From NCBI GenBank assembly GCA_947491175.1, contig CANLIF010000011.1, forward strand, positions 1 to 17,194: DNA of 17,194 bases, given 5' to 3'. Origin of the DNA: Actinomycetota bacterium (GTDB lineage Bacteria; Actinomycetota; Actinomycetes; S36-B12; UBA5976). A program made the translations under genes and the position numbers. This document shows positions 1 to 7,352 of this stretch, in pieces (positions within the stretch are counted from its first letter, which is position 1; every line of letters begins with the position of its first letter). Under the pieces are notes generated by a model. The model was given only the letters and a program-made list of their open reading frames with translations. It was not told where the DNA came from and did no database searches.

Positions 1-10
1 GGGTATCCAT
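1..10 (-). CDS. Possible start of a minus-strand gene leaving the window
   Basis: On the minus strand an ATG lies at 10-8 and reads Met-Asp-Thr before the edge. An AAGG purine stretch sits six bases upstream, and TAAGGT lies five bases upstream as a possible -10 box. A gene divergent from menE is plausible; in Actinobacteria menB is often nearby, but three codons cannot identify it. The start itself is a guess. Confidence 0.25.
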
Positions 11-50
11 TACAAACCTTAGAAAAATCTTGAGGAATAGTTCTTCGCTC

Positions 51-56
51 TAGGCT
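51..56 (+). promoter_or_regulatory. Candidate -10 box for a leaderless menE transcript
   Basis: TAGGCT ends seven bases before the menE ATG, and there is no Shine-Dalgarno sequence between them. This spacing would place the transcription start on or beside the start codon. A TTGAGG at 30-35 could be a -35 element, although its 15-base spacer is short. An overlapping alternative, TAGTCT, lies at 56-61. Confidence 0.4.
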
Positions 57-63
57 AGTCTCG

Positions 64-1365
64 ATGACCCAATCTGACACATCCAGAAAAAGCCAGAATC
101 CGCGGGTGCTTACTGCGGTAACGGTTCCCCCTGGCATGGGTGGAATTCTCAAGCTTGCCTCAGTTATTGGCCGTGCCCTTGATGGCACCGGTCCAGCAAT
201 TGCCCCAATGGCAGAAAGTCCAGAATTTATTGTTACCCAGACGCTGGCAGCACTTCGCCCAGATAACCCCGCCTTCCCGTTGGAATCCAATGACATTGCA
301 ATTGTGAGCACGACGTCAGGTTCAACTGGAACTCCAAGAGGGGTACTACTCAGTCAACAAGCCTTGGCTGCATCTGCAACCGCTTTTGGAAATCGATTCG
401 GTACTAACAATCGCTGGGTGGTATCTGTGCCGGCTCATCGAATTGCCGGCATCATGGTTTTGGTTCGGTCTTGGTTTCACAACAGTCCATTTGAAATTGA
501 TCCAAGTGTTGGCGGTGCTCGAACTTTTCAAGCTGCCGCATTTGCCGCAACCACAATGCGCGCGGTGCGCGAAAGCAATGGTGATGGTCGCTCCTTGATG
601 GTTTCGTTAGTCCCAACTCAGATTGCCCGACTGCTCGAATCTGGCAGCGTCGGAGTTGAAGCGCTGCAGTCATACGACTTGGTGTTAAGTGGCGCTGCGG
701 CTACTCCGCAACCAATGCTGAACAAAATGCGCGAATTAGGAATAAAGGTTTCAGTTTCATATGGCATGACCGAAACCTGTGGCGGTTGCGTATTTGATGG
801 CCGCCCACTCGATGGTGTGAATATTTCACTTGGCACTAAGGATGACATTGAACCTGGACGTGTCAGGATTTCTGGAACCGTGGCAGCAAGTGGCTATCGC
901 TTACGTCCAGATTTAGATGCAGTCAGTTTCATCTCAGGTCAAGTTCAAACTCATGATGTTGGAAAGCTTGATTCAAGTGGGCTCTTACATATACTGGGCA
1001 GATTAGATGATGTGGTAATCGTCGGTGGAGTCAATGTCTCGTTGAGTGCTGTTGAATCCCTAATTCGCCACCATCCTGCTATTGAAGACGTTGCTGTCAT
1101 TGATTTGCAAGATGAGCTTTGGGGCTCTATCCCTATTGCATATGTTGTTACTCGTAATCACATATCTAATTTGGCGAATTTGATTTCTGAAATTCAATCT
1201 ACAATTCAAGAGCAAATTAGTAGGGCTGCAGTTCCTCGCACCGTGCAATTTGTTACATCTCTACCCATGCTCGACTCTGGAAAAATCGATCGGATAAGTT
1301 TACGAATGCAAGCTGCTAACGAGGCTACCCAAAAAATATTTCCACACCCAGGAACAAAGCATTAA
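64..1365 (+). CDS. menE: o-Succinylbenzoate-CoA ligase (MenE)
   Basis: An ANL-superfamily adenylate-forming enzyme of 433 residues. It would activate o-succinylbenzoate with ATP and join it to CoA in cytoplasmic menaquinone synthesis. The phosphate-binding loop STTSGSTGTPRG is at residues 82-93. PAHRIAG at about 123-129 resembles the PAHHIAG segment of actinobacterial MenE. The adenylate-binding motif SYGMTETCGG is at 232-241. The hinge GRLDDVVIVGGVNVS starts near 314, and the C-terminal catalytic lysine is probably in SGKIDR near 406. The length suits short MenE proteins. The first ATG is taken because a TANNNT box lies seven bases upstream and no better start is seen. menA follows after eight bases, which supports MenE over a generic acyl-CoA ligase. 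Confidence 0.88.
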   Translation: MTQSDTSRKSQNPRVLTAVTVPPGMGGILKLASVIGRALDGTGPAIAPMAESPEFIVTQTLAALRPDNPAFPLESNDIAIVSTTSGSTGTPRGVLLSQQALAASATAFGNRFGTNNRWVVSVPAHRIAGIMVLVRSWFHNSPFEIDPSVGGARTFQAAAFAATTMRAVRESNGDGRSLMVSLVPTQIARLLESGSVGVEALQSYDLVLSGAAATPQPMLNKMRELGIKVSVSYGMTETCGGCVFDGRPLDGVNISLGTKDDIEPGRVRISGTVAASGYRLRPDLDAVSFISGQVQTHDVGKLDSSGLLHILGRLDDVVIVGGVNVSLSAVESLIRHHPAIEDVAVIDLQDELWGSIPIAYVVTRNHISNLANLISEIQSTIQEQISRAAVPRTVQFVTSLPMLDSGKIDRISLRMQAANEATQKIFPHPGTKH

Positions 1366-1373
1366 GGATTTTA

Positions 1374-2267
1374 ATGGCCACCCGTAATCAATGGATTGAT
1401 GGCGCACGGACTCGAACTTTGCCAGCTGCAGTTGCTCCGGTTTTAGTTGGAACATCTATTGCTGAATTTGAAGGATCGTTTCGCCCACTTATTGCATTAC
1501 TTGCGCTCGTTGTGAGTTTGGCGCTTCAAGTTGGCGTCAACTACGCAAATGATTACAGTGACGGTATCCGTGGCACAGATGAAAATCGAGTAGGACCAGT
1601 TCGACTTGTTGGGCAAAAGTTAGCTACACCAAAGGAAGTAAGGCGTGCTGCCGTCATTGCTTTTGGAATTAGTGCCTTAGCTGGACTTGGCATGGTTTTG
1701 TTGAGCCAAGTCTGGTTGCTAATTCCAATCGGAACTGCGGCTATTGCCGCAGCCTGGTTTTATACCGGCGGCTCCAAGCCTTACGGATATGCCGGGTATG
1801 GCGAGTTGTTTGTTTTCGTTTTCTTTGGACTAGTTGCAGTTGCTGGCACAAGTGCTAGCCAAACCGGCCAAGTTTCCGAATTGGCGCTGCTCGGCGGAGT
1901 TGCCTGCGGCGCACTTTCAACTGCGATCTTGGTGGCAAACAACTTGCGAGACATCCCAACTGATGAACTAACTGGCAAGCGAACTTTGGCAGTTCGGTTA
2001 GGCGATGCAAAAACTCGCGAGCTTTATCGCGCCTGCATAGTTATTGGATTCTTCATGCCACTAGCTATGAATTTTGCCGAGACTGGTCCAGAGGGTGCAT
2101 TTATCGGATTGTTTGCGATCTTAAGTGCCAGGCGCCCACTTCAAGCAGTGCGTACTGGAGCTACTGGTCCAGATCTGATTCCAGCACTTGGTGATACTGC
2201 AAGAATGCTTTTACTTTTTGCTGGAATGCTTTCAGTTGCAATCTGGTTGTCACCAAACGGAATTTAG
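1374..2267 (+). CDS. menA: 1,4-Dihydroxy-2-naphthoate polyprenyltransferase (MenA)
   Basis: An integral membrane UbiA-family prenyltransferase of 297 residues that attaches the polyprenyl tail to 1,4-dihydroxy-2-naphthoate, giving demethylmenaquinone. The first Asp-rich Mg-diphosphate motif, NYANDYSDGIRGTDE, is at 56-70, followed by NRVGPVRLVG. The second, NNLRDIPTDELTGKRTLA, starts at 189. TGGSKPYGYAGYGE at 131-144 is typical of MenA, and many hydrophobic helices lie between. The ATG has an AAGGA sequence overlapping the menE stop, so the two genes are probably co-transcribed and translationally linked. The stop lies two bases from the stop of the convergent DUF4229 gene, leaving no room for a separate terminator. 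Confidence 0.93.
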   Translation: MATRNQWIDGARTRTLPAAVAPVLVGTSIAEFEGSFRPLIALLALVVSLALQVGVNYANDYSDGIRGTDENRVGPVRLVGQKLATPKEVRRAAVIAFGISALAGLGMVLLSQVWLLIPIGTAAIAAAWFYTGGSKPYGYAGYGELFVFVFFGLVAVAGTSASQTGQVSELALLGGVACGALSTAILVANNLRDIPTDELTGKRTLAVRLGDAKTRELYRACIVIGFFMPLAMNFAETGPEGAFIGLFAILSARRPLQAVRTGATGPDLIPALGDTARMLLLFAGMLSVAIWLSPNGI

Positions 2268-2269
2268 GA

Positions 2270-2515
2270 CTATTCGTCAAAATCTTCTTTGCGAGTATTG
2301 TCATCAAGCTTTTGATTGATACGAGAAAAGTACCCGGAGATACGTCCGCCAAGTTGGGACCGCTGGTTATTGAGAAGAACTAAGGATAAAAGTCCCGAAC
2401 CCAAGAAACCCAAAATTATTAGCAATGGCCCACGTAAGCCAAATAGGTAACCAAACCCTAGTGTCAAAGCAAGTAGTCCGAGTCGGGCCAGAGTGTAAGT
2501 AATGAATGGGTTCAC
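2270..2515 (-). CDS. DUF4229 family small membrane protein
   Basis: An 81-residue protein with two hydrophobic segments (about 6-25 and 29-47), a short polar link, and an acidic hydrophilic tail ending in EDFDE. Composition, size and position beside menA and the ccs genes match the actinobacterial DUF4229 family, whose function is unknown. The start is a GTG at 2515-2513. A GAGG directly abuts it and is too close to serve as a ribosome-binding site, while TAAACT lies six bases upstream, so the message is probably leaderless. An in-frame longer start is not available close by. Confidence 0.72.
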   Translation of the reverse strand: MNPFITYTLARLGLLALTLGFGYLFGLRGPLLIILGFLGSGLLSLVLLNNQRSQLGGRISGYFSRINQKLDDNTRKEDFDE

Positions 2516-2521
2516 CTCATT

Positions 2522-2527
2522 AGTTTA
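2522..2527 (-). promoter_or_regulatory. Candidate -10 box, leaderless DUF4229 gene
   Basis: Read on the minus strand this is TAAACT, ending six bases before the GTG start at 2515. It shares the 54-base divergent gap with the PLDc_N promoter. Confidence 0.42.
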
Positions 2528-2557
2528 TGTCTGTTCGCTAACTTTCAAATTCTGACT

Positions 2558-2563
2558 TACGAT
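2558..2563 (+). promoter_or_regulatory. Candidate -10 box, leaderless PLDc_N gene
   Basis: TACGAT ends six bases before the ATG at 2570, with no purine-rich ribosome-binding site between. Confidence 0.42.
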
Positions 2564-2569
2564 CTAACT

Positions 2570-2821
2570 ATGCCTCGCTTTGTTTTTACAGTTTTAGTAA
2601 TTGGACTATCGGTCTATGCCCTGGTCGATTGCCTGCAGACACCTAATCCAAAAGCGCTGCCAAAATTGGTATGGATTGCCATTATCGTTTGCTTGCCAGT
2701 AGTTGGGCCGTTGTTATGGCTATTGTTTGGCCGTACAAATGGTCGTGGCTGGGGTCGCGATGATGATGACGTTTTTGCACCTGATGATGATCCGAGTTTC
2801 TTGCGAGATTTAACGCGCTAA
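2570..2821 (+). CDS. PLDc_N domain small membrane protein
   Basis: An 83-residue protein with two hydrophobic helices (about 3-20 and 33-53) around a short polar turn, DCLQTPNPKALPK, then an amphipathic GRTNGRGWGR stretch and an acidic tail with four consecutive aspartates. This is the architecture of the N-terminal domain of cardiolipin synthase/phospholipase D-type proteins (PLDc_N) occurring alone. No catalytic HKD motif is present, so it is not an enzyme by itself; a membrane or envelope role is only an inference. It converges on ccsB with a seven-base gap. Confidence 0.75.
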   Translation: MPRFVFTVLVIGLSVYALVDCLQTPNPKALPKLVWIAIIVCLPVVGPLLWLLFGRTNGRGWGRDDDDVFAPDDDPSFLRDLTR

Positions 2822-2828
2822 TCAATTT

Positions 2829-3833
2829 TTATAGACCAGAATATGAATGCAGGCCTTGCACATAAATGTTCACAATAAAATAATTAAACAAAATTGCGGC
2901 ATACCCAGCGATGGCCACATAGGCTGCTTTCTTGCCGCGCCAACCCGCAGTAGCTCTTGCATGTAAGTAGGCTGCGTAAATTACCCAAGTGATAAATGCC
3001 CAGGTTTCTTTTGGATCCCAGCCCCAGTAACGGCCCCAGGCCGCTTCTGCCCAAATTGCGCCGGCGATAACTGCGAAGGTCCAAATCGGAAACATGAACG
3101 CATGAATTCGGTATGACATTAGGTCTAATCGATCGGCGGAAGGAATCCGTTGCGCAATCGCGGCACTTCGACCAGGCTCCTTGCCAGCAACAACACGATC
3201 TTCTGCTGTCTGGGCAACTAAATACAAACCAGAGAGCGCAGCGCCTATTGTGAATGCACCGAGGCAAACTACTGCCGCAGAAACATGAATTGCCAACCAA
3301 TATGAATTCAGCGCCGGGACAAGTTGGGCACTATCGGTGTAGAGAACTGCGAGTGCCAGACCTAGGTCTAGTAGAACTGGGATTGCAATAAAAACACCCA
3401 GCCAACGTAGGTCACGAGAAATAGACATCAAGCAATATGTAAGTGCCACTGCAAAACCGGCAGCGAGTGAGAACTCGTACATGTTTCCAATTGGTGGCCT
3501 GCCTGCCGAAAGTCCCCGGAAAAGCAAGGCTGAGCCAATAAGGATTGTCCCCAACCAAGTAAGGGCCAGGCCGATGTTTCCTGCGCGCCGTCCTTCACCA
3601 CGATCCTGACCATCCGATACGGATGTGGAAACCGCCGGTTTATCTAAAGTTGCAGTTGATCCCTTGCGCACTTGATATGAAGAGCTTGATCGTTGTGCGG
3701 ATTCTTCAAGAGTTTCAAGTCTGCGACCTTTTGCTAATGAGATGCTAAATGCAACCATGGCACCCGTGAATGCAGTCATAGCTCCGTAAACCATGGCATT
3801 ACTTGCCTGCGCCAACGTTTCATTAACGGTCAT
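2829..3833 (-). CDS. ccsB: Cytochrome c biogenesis protein CcsB/ResC (System II, CcsA-type)
   Basis: A 334-residue polytopic membrane protein of the heme-handling CcsA/ResC family. With ResB it carries heme across the membrane and ligates it to apocytochrome c CXXCH motifs outside the cell. The tryptophan-rich WWD-type motif WGRYWGWDPKETW starts near residue 266. Candidate heme-ligand histidines lie in AIHVSA, YLHARA and the terminal GLHSYSGL. A hydrophilic, Ser-rich segment follows the first N-terminal helix. I chose the ATG at 3833 because GGAGG stands six bases upstream; an upstream ATG in the same frame would lie before this strong site. It overlaps the resB stop by 11 bases, implying coupled translation. 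It is the last gene of the run. Confidence 0.92.
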   Translation of the reverse strand: MTVNETLAQASNAMVYGAMTAFTGAMVAFSISLAKGRRLETLEESAQRSSSSYQVRKGSTATLDKPAVSTSVSDGQDRGEGRRAGNIGLALTWLGTILIGSALLFRGLSAGRPPIGNMYEFSLAAGFAVALTYCLMSISRDLRWLGVFIAIPVLLDLGLALAVLYTDSAQLVPALNSYWLAIHVSAAVVCLGAFTIGAALSGLYLVAQTAEDRVVAGKEPGRSAAIAQRIPSADRLDLMSYRIHAFMFPIWTFAVIAGAIWAEAAWGRYWGWDPKETWAFITWVIYAAYLHARATAGWRGKKAAYVAIAGYAAILFNYFIVNIYVQGLHSYSGL

Positions 3834-5313
3834 TATTTTCCTCCGGAGCATTTACTAACTTGGCGAGTTGGGAAATTTCATCTGCCAAACCAGGAGCTTC
3901 AGTTTTTGATAAACCTGCAACTTCAATCAGATTACCGCCATTGCCAGAAGCAGTCACTCGCAACCAAGCGCGACGACGTGGGATCAGCAGTGAAAGCGAC
4001 AAGCCGACAATTGATGCAATAGCGGCGCCAAGTGCCCAGCCCTTTCCTGGATCTTTAGTGATCACAAATGAAGCCCACTTGCGATAGCCAGTAAATTCAA
4101 GGGTTCCACCTGAATTTGGCAAATTCCAGGTGTCGCCTGGGGCGAGTTCTTCAATACCAATTCGTTTCATGTTTTCGGTATCTAGGCGGTAAACGCTTTG
4201 TGGCATTCCAGAATCGAGACCTAAATCACCCTGCCAAGCACTGATGTAAACCTCTGGATTATCCGCAGCAGGAAATTTCGATACCGGGCCGTTTGAAAAA
4301 TCTTCAGAAACAGTTGGGAGGAAAAATCCTTGGATGCCAAGTTGTGGAACGGTATCAGGAACTTTGATAACGCCGCTTGAAGTAAAGGCTGAGTCTTGTG
4401 GCAGAAAAATTGATGCGTCTTCCCAAACAACTTTCCCTGACTCGTCTCGAATTGTGAACTCTGGTGCATACCCATGGCCAACCAAGTACACAGTGATGCC
4501 AGATGTACGCAATGGATGATTTACTTCAACTGTTACTGGTCTTGGCTCTACTGACGGATTGTCCTTAACCATAAGCTCAGCTCGAAATTCTCGAGGTGCA
4601 CCATTTTGTTGTCCACCGCGTTGGAAAGTTGCCGCAAATTCTTTAAGTTCAAAAGAAAACGGCGGCAACTCATCTGCACCAAACATTCGACCAGGGGCGA
4701 ATGTGTCGTATTGCGTGACGTTATTTGCAAATCCTGAATCTTCCCGAACAATTACCGTTCCGCGATAACCAACTGCGCCGCCAAAGCCAACGGCAATCAA
4801 GAGAACTAATAGAGCTAGATGGAAAACTAAGTTTCCAGTTTCTCGTGAGTAACCTTTTTCAGCTGAAAGCCAATCTTCACCCTGGCGAACTCTCCAACCA
4901 CGTTTCTTCCAGGCTGTTGATGTCTCTGAAACAACCTTTGCCACAGCTGCGCTACTTTGCCATTGAATGTGCGCCGGTAACCGACTGAGATTTTTTGGTG
5001 CGACAGGAGGTTGGCTCCGCATTTCTTTGAAGTGTTCCAGCGCGCGTGGCAAAACACATCCAGTTAGTGAAATAAATAGTAGGAGGTAAATCGAGGCAAA
5101 CCAAGGCGAAGCAAAAACATCAAACATATACAGACGATCCAAAATTGGACCAGAAGTTGGATTGTCTTTTAAGAATTCATTAACTCGAAGTGGTGAGGTT
5201 CCCCGCTGTGGAAAAATTGAGCCCGGCACGCTTGCCAAGGCAAGTAAGAAAAGCAAAATTAGGGCAATGCGCATGCTGGTTAATTGCCGCCACAACCAAC
5301 GCATAGTCGCCAT
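3823..5313 (-). CDS. resB: Cytochrome c biogenesis protein ResB (Ccs1)
   Basis: A 496-residue membrane protein, the partner of CcsB in System II cytochrome c synthesis. Hydrophobic segments occur near the N terminus (MRIALILLFLLALASVPGS, then WFASIYLLLFISLTGCVL), near 170 (NLVFHLALLVLLIAVGFGG) and near the C terminus (WALGAAIASIVGLSLSLL). A long external domain between the last two includes HPLRTSGITVYLVGHGY, a typical ResB stretch. I take the ATG at 5313; MRWLW three codons later is an alternative. The start overlaps by one base the stop of a possible 12-codon leader ORF. The ccdA stop is 67 bases upstream. Confidence 0.92.
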   Translation of the reverse strand: MATMRWLWRQLTSMRIALILLFLLALASVPGSIFPQRGTSPLRVNEFLKDNPTSGPILDRLYMFDVFASPWFASIYLLLFISLTGCVLPRALEHFKEMRSQPPVAPKNLSRLPAHIQWQSSAAVAKVVSETSTAWKKRGWRVRQGEDWLSAEKGYSRETGNLVFHLALLVLLIAVGFGGAVGYRGTVIVREDSGFANNVTQYDTFAPGRMFGADELPPFSFELKEFAATFQRGGQQNGAPREFRAELMVKDNPSVEPRPVTVEVNHPLRTSGITVYLVGHGYAPEFTIRDESGKVVWEDASIFLPQDSAFTSSGVIKVPDTVPQLGIQGFFLPTVSEDFSNGPVSKFPAADNPEVYISAWQGDLGLDSGMPQSVYRLDTENMKRIGIEELAPGDTWNLPNSGGTLEFTGYRKWASFVITKDPGKGWALGAAIASIVGLSLSLLIPRRRAWLRVTASGNGGNLIEVAGLSKTEAPGLADEISQLAKLVNAPEENNDR

Positions 5314-5351
5314 TACTTCGTCACCATTACTGTTTCATCATTACTTATCAT
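5313..5351 (-). CDS. Possible 12-residue leader ORF coupled to resB
   Basis: On the minus strand an ATG at 5351 opens a 12-codon frame (MISNDETVMVTK) whose TAA shares its last base with the resB ATG (TAATG). AAGG lies seven bases before this ATG, a better ribosome-binding site than any directly before resB. Translation of the short frame could deliver ribosomes to resB. The sequence also contains two near-identical GTAATGGYGAC stretches 15 bases apart, so a chance origin by local duplication is possible. Confidence 0.3.
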   Translation of the reverse strand: MISNDETVMVTK

Positions 5352-5380
5352 TAACTTACCTTGCACAGATTTGCTTTGCA

Positions 5381-6142
5381 TTAAATCGGAACCCCCCAAT
5401 CGGCTGCCCAAACCCGCAACCCAATGGTGAGGTCGTTCCAGTATCCAGTTACAAGTAGTAATCCGATCACAATGAGCATGACGCCGCCAAAATGCATAAT
5501 CCCCCGAGAATGCCTTCGCAAAATCTTTACGATTCGAATGCTTCGCTCAAAGAACAATGCGATGAAAACAAAAGGAAGTCCAAGACCAAGACAGTAGGCA
5601 GCGCTCAGGATTGCGCCACGGACTGCGCTAGCTTCATTAAGCGCCATACCTTGAACCGCCGCCAAAGTTGGACCAATGCAAGGTGTCCAGCCAATTGCAA
5701 ACAAAGCTCCAAGTAAAAAAGCGCCAAACAGAGTTCCAGTTGGCACTCGATGAATTCTGATATCACGTTGGATCGCTGGAATTGCTCCCAAGAAGCCAAG
5801 GCCAAGAATTACCACGACGACACCCATTACCATTTGGATAGTTCGTTGATACTCCAGAAGTAACTGTCCTATGCCACCAAATACTGCGCCATAAGAAATA
5901 AAAACGACAGAGAAGCCTGAAACGAAAACCATCGATCCCCAGACTGCCCGAGATCTTGATACTGAAGTCCGTTGCGCTGTAGCTCTGGCTCCAGAAACTC
6001 CGGTTATGTAGGAAAGATATCCAGGAACTAGCGGAAGCACACATGGCGAAAGAAATGACACCAGTCCCGCAGCAAATGCAAGTGGGATTGCGAGCAACAG
6101 AGAACCAGATGTAACTGTTTCGACTATTTCATTGATTGGCAT
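5381..6142 (-). CDS. ccdA: Thiol:disulfide transporter CcdA
   Basis: A 253-residue membrane protein of the DsbD/CcdA family. It passes reducing equivalents from cytoplasmic thioredoxin to extracytoplasmic ResA, keeping apocytochrome c cysteines reduced. The hallmark FLSPCVLPLVPGYLSYITG starts near residue 29, and the partner cysteine lies in GWTPCIGPTLAA near 150; these two form the redox pair. About six hydrophobic helices are evident. The ATG overlaps the resA stop by one base (TAATG), so the two are translationally coupled. Confidence 0.94.
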   Translation of the reverse strand: MPINEIVETVTSGSLLLAIPLAFAAGLVSFLSPCVLPLVPGYLSYITGVSGARATAQRTSVSRSRAVWGSMVFVSGFSVVFISYGAVFGGIGQLLLEYQRTIQMVMGVVVVILGLGFLGAIPAIQRDIRIHRVPTGTLFGAFLLGALFAIGWTPCIGPTLAAVQGMALNEASAVRGAILSAAYCLGLGLPFVFIALFFERSIRIVKILRRHSRGIMHFGGVMLIVIGLLLVTGYWNDLTIGLRVWAADWGVPI

Positions 6143-6729
6143 TAGCTTTCGCTTTCTAATACCGCGGCAATTACGACTCTTAATTCAGACTCGGTAGTTG
6201 GTCCAAGAATGCGAGCTGCAACTCTGCCTTTGGAATCCAAAATTATTGTCGAAGGAGTTGCAGCTGGACCTAGATTGCCAAAAGCTAAAGTTAATTGACC
6301 ATCCTTATCTCTAATTGATGGATAAGAAGTTTTAAAGCGATCATTAAATGCTTTAGCAGCAGCCAGGCCATCACGAGTATTAAGTCCAAGGAATTCGACA
6401 CCCTGATCTTTGAACTGCAAATAAGAGTTCTCTAAATCAACTGCTTCAGATCGACAAGGTCCGCACCATGACGCCCAAAGATTTACTACAACTAGATTTC
6501 CTTGCCAATTAGCAATGTCGAGTTGCGCGCCGCCAAGGGTCTCTCCAGCTAGCGAGATTACTTCACCACGTTCCTCGGGTGACAGGAGAAGTGTTGTGCC
6601 ATCGCCAGAAATGTAACCAGAATCCGAAGTATTTGAAGTTGTGCTTGCGCTACATCCTGACAGGAACGCGATACACGTGCCTGCAAAAAACAAAGCCACG
6701 ACTTTACGCACCGGCGATCTTGCTCGCAT
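6142..6729 (-). CDS. resA: Lipoprotein thioredoxin ResA/TlpA-like
   Basis: An extracytoplasmic thioredoxin-fold protein of 195 residues (from the ATG at 6729) that would reduce the CXXCH cysteines of apocytochrome c using electrons from CcdA. The N terminus has a basic start, a hydrophobic core (VVALFFAGTCIAFLSGC) and a lipobox cysteine near residue 26, predicting a membrane-anchored lipoprotein. The active site is WASWCGPC within VVNLWASWCGPCRSE. The cis-proline region is probably AATPSTIILD. The start is uncertain: a GTG at 6711 (overlap of 8 bases with the phosphatase gene instead of 26) gives MRKVVALFF and an equally good signal peptide, and neither start has a strong ribosome-binding site. 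Confidence 0.9.
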   Translation of the reverse strand: MRARSPVRKVVALFFAGTCIAFLSGCSASTTSNTSDSGYISGDGTTLLLSPEERGEVISLAGETLGGAQLDIANWQGNLVVVNLWASWCGPCRSEAVDLENSYLQFKDQGVEFLGLNTRDGLAAAKAFNDRFKTSYPSIRDKDGQLTLAFGNLGPAATPSTIILDSKGRVAARILGPTTESELRVVIAAVLESES

Positions 6730-7339
6730 TCCCGAGCAGATCGGCACTTGGTTCGGTATATAAAATCGCAAGTAACTTATCGTCATCAAAAGTCAATGAA
6801 GTTAGCGAAGCCAAACTACATTGGCGCTTTCGTGGATCATGTGGGAACCGTCGATCTTCAAAATCAAGTCGACTGATCCAAATCGGAAGTTGATGGCTAA
6901 CCAACACGGCTTCATGTCCACGGGCTGCATCTCGGGCATCGGCAACGGCTTGACGCATGCGAGCTGCAATTACTACGTATGGTTCGCCCCAAGATGGCCG
7001 AAGTGGATTGTAAAGGTGACGCCAAGCGCGCGGCTGGCGCAGCACGCCATCGCCAACGGAGACTCGCTCGCCTTCAAAGACGTTATCGGCTTCGATCAGA
7101 TTTTCGTCAGTTCCAATGGTCAAGCCGTGCACCCCTGCGATTGGAGCAGCAGTTTGTTGGGCTCGCTCTAATGGCGAAGCGATCACTGCAGTTACATCGC
7201 GCAAAGCCAAAGTTTGGGCAGCCCGCTGGGCCATTTCGTGACCTAGTTCAGAGAGTCGATAGCCAGGAAGGCGCCCATAAAGGACCTTGTCTGGGTTATG
7301 AACTTCACCGTGACGCAGTAAGTGAACCGTTGTTCGCAT
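6704..7339 (-). CDS. Histidine phosphatase (phosphoglycerate mutase-like)
   Basis: A 211-residue cytoplasmic protein of the histidine phosphatase superfamily. The phosphohistidine motif LLRHGEVHN is at residues 7-15. ASPLERAQQTAAPIA holds the usual second phosphate-binding arginine, and VSHQLPIW contains the second catalytic histidine. The exact substrate cannot be read from sequence. The frame is open for 85 more codons upstream, but those overlap hemD and look non-coding. The ATG at 7339 begins the conserved domain directly and lies 13 bases after the hemD stop. Its position between hem and ccs genes is conserved in Actinobacteria, where it is annotated only as a phosphatase or mutase. Confidence 0.88.
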   Translation of the reverse strand: MRTTVHLLRHGEVHNPDKVLYGRLPGYRLSELGHEMAQRAAQTLALRDVTAVIASPLERAQQTAAPIAGVHGLTIGTDENLIEADNVFEGERVSVGDGVLRQPRAWRHLYNPLRPSWGEPYVVIAARMRQAVADARDAARGHEAVLVSHQLPIWISRLDFEDRRFPHDPRKRQCSLASLTSLTFDDDKLLAILYTEPSADLLGNASKIAGA

Positions 7340-7352
7340 ACTACTAATCACA

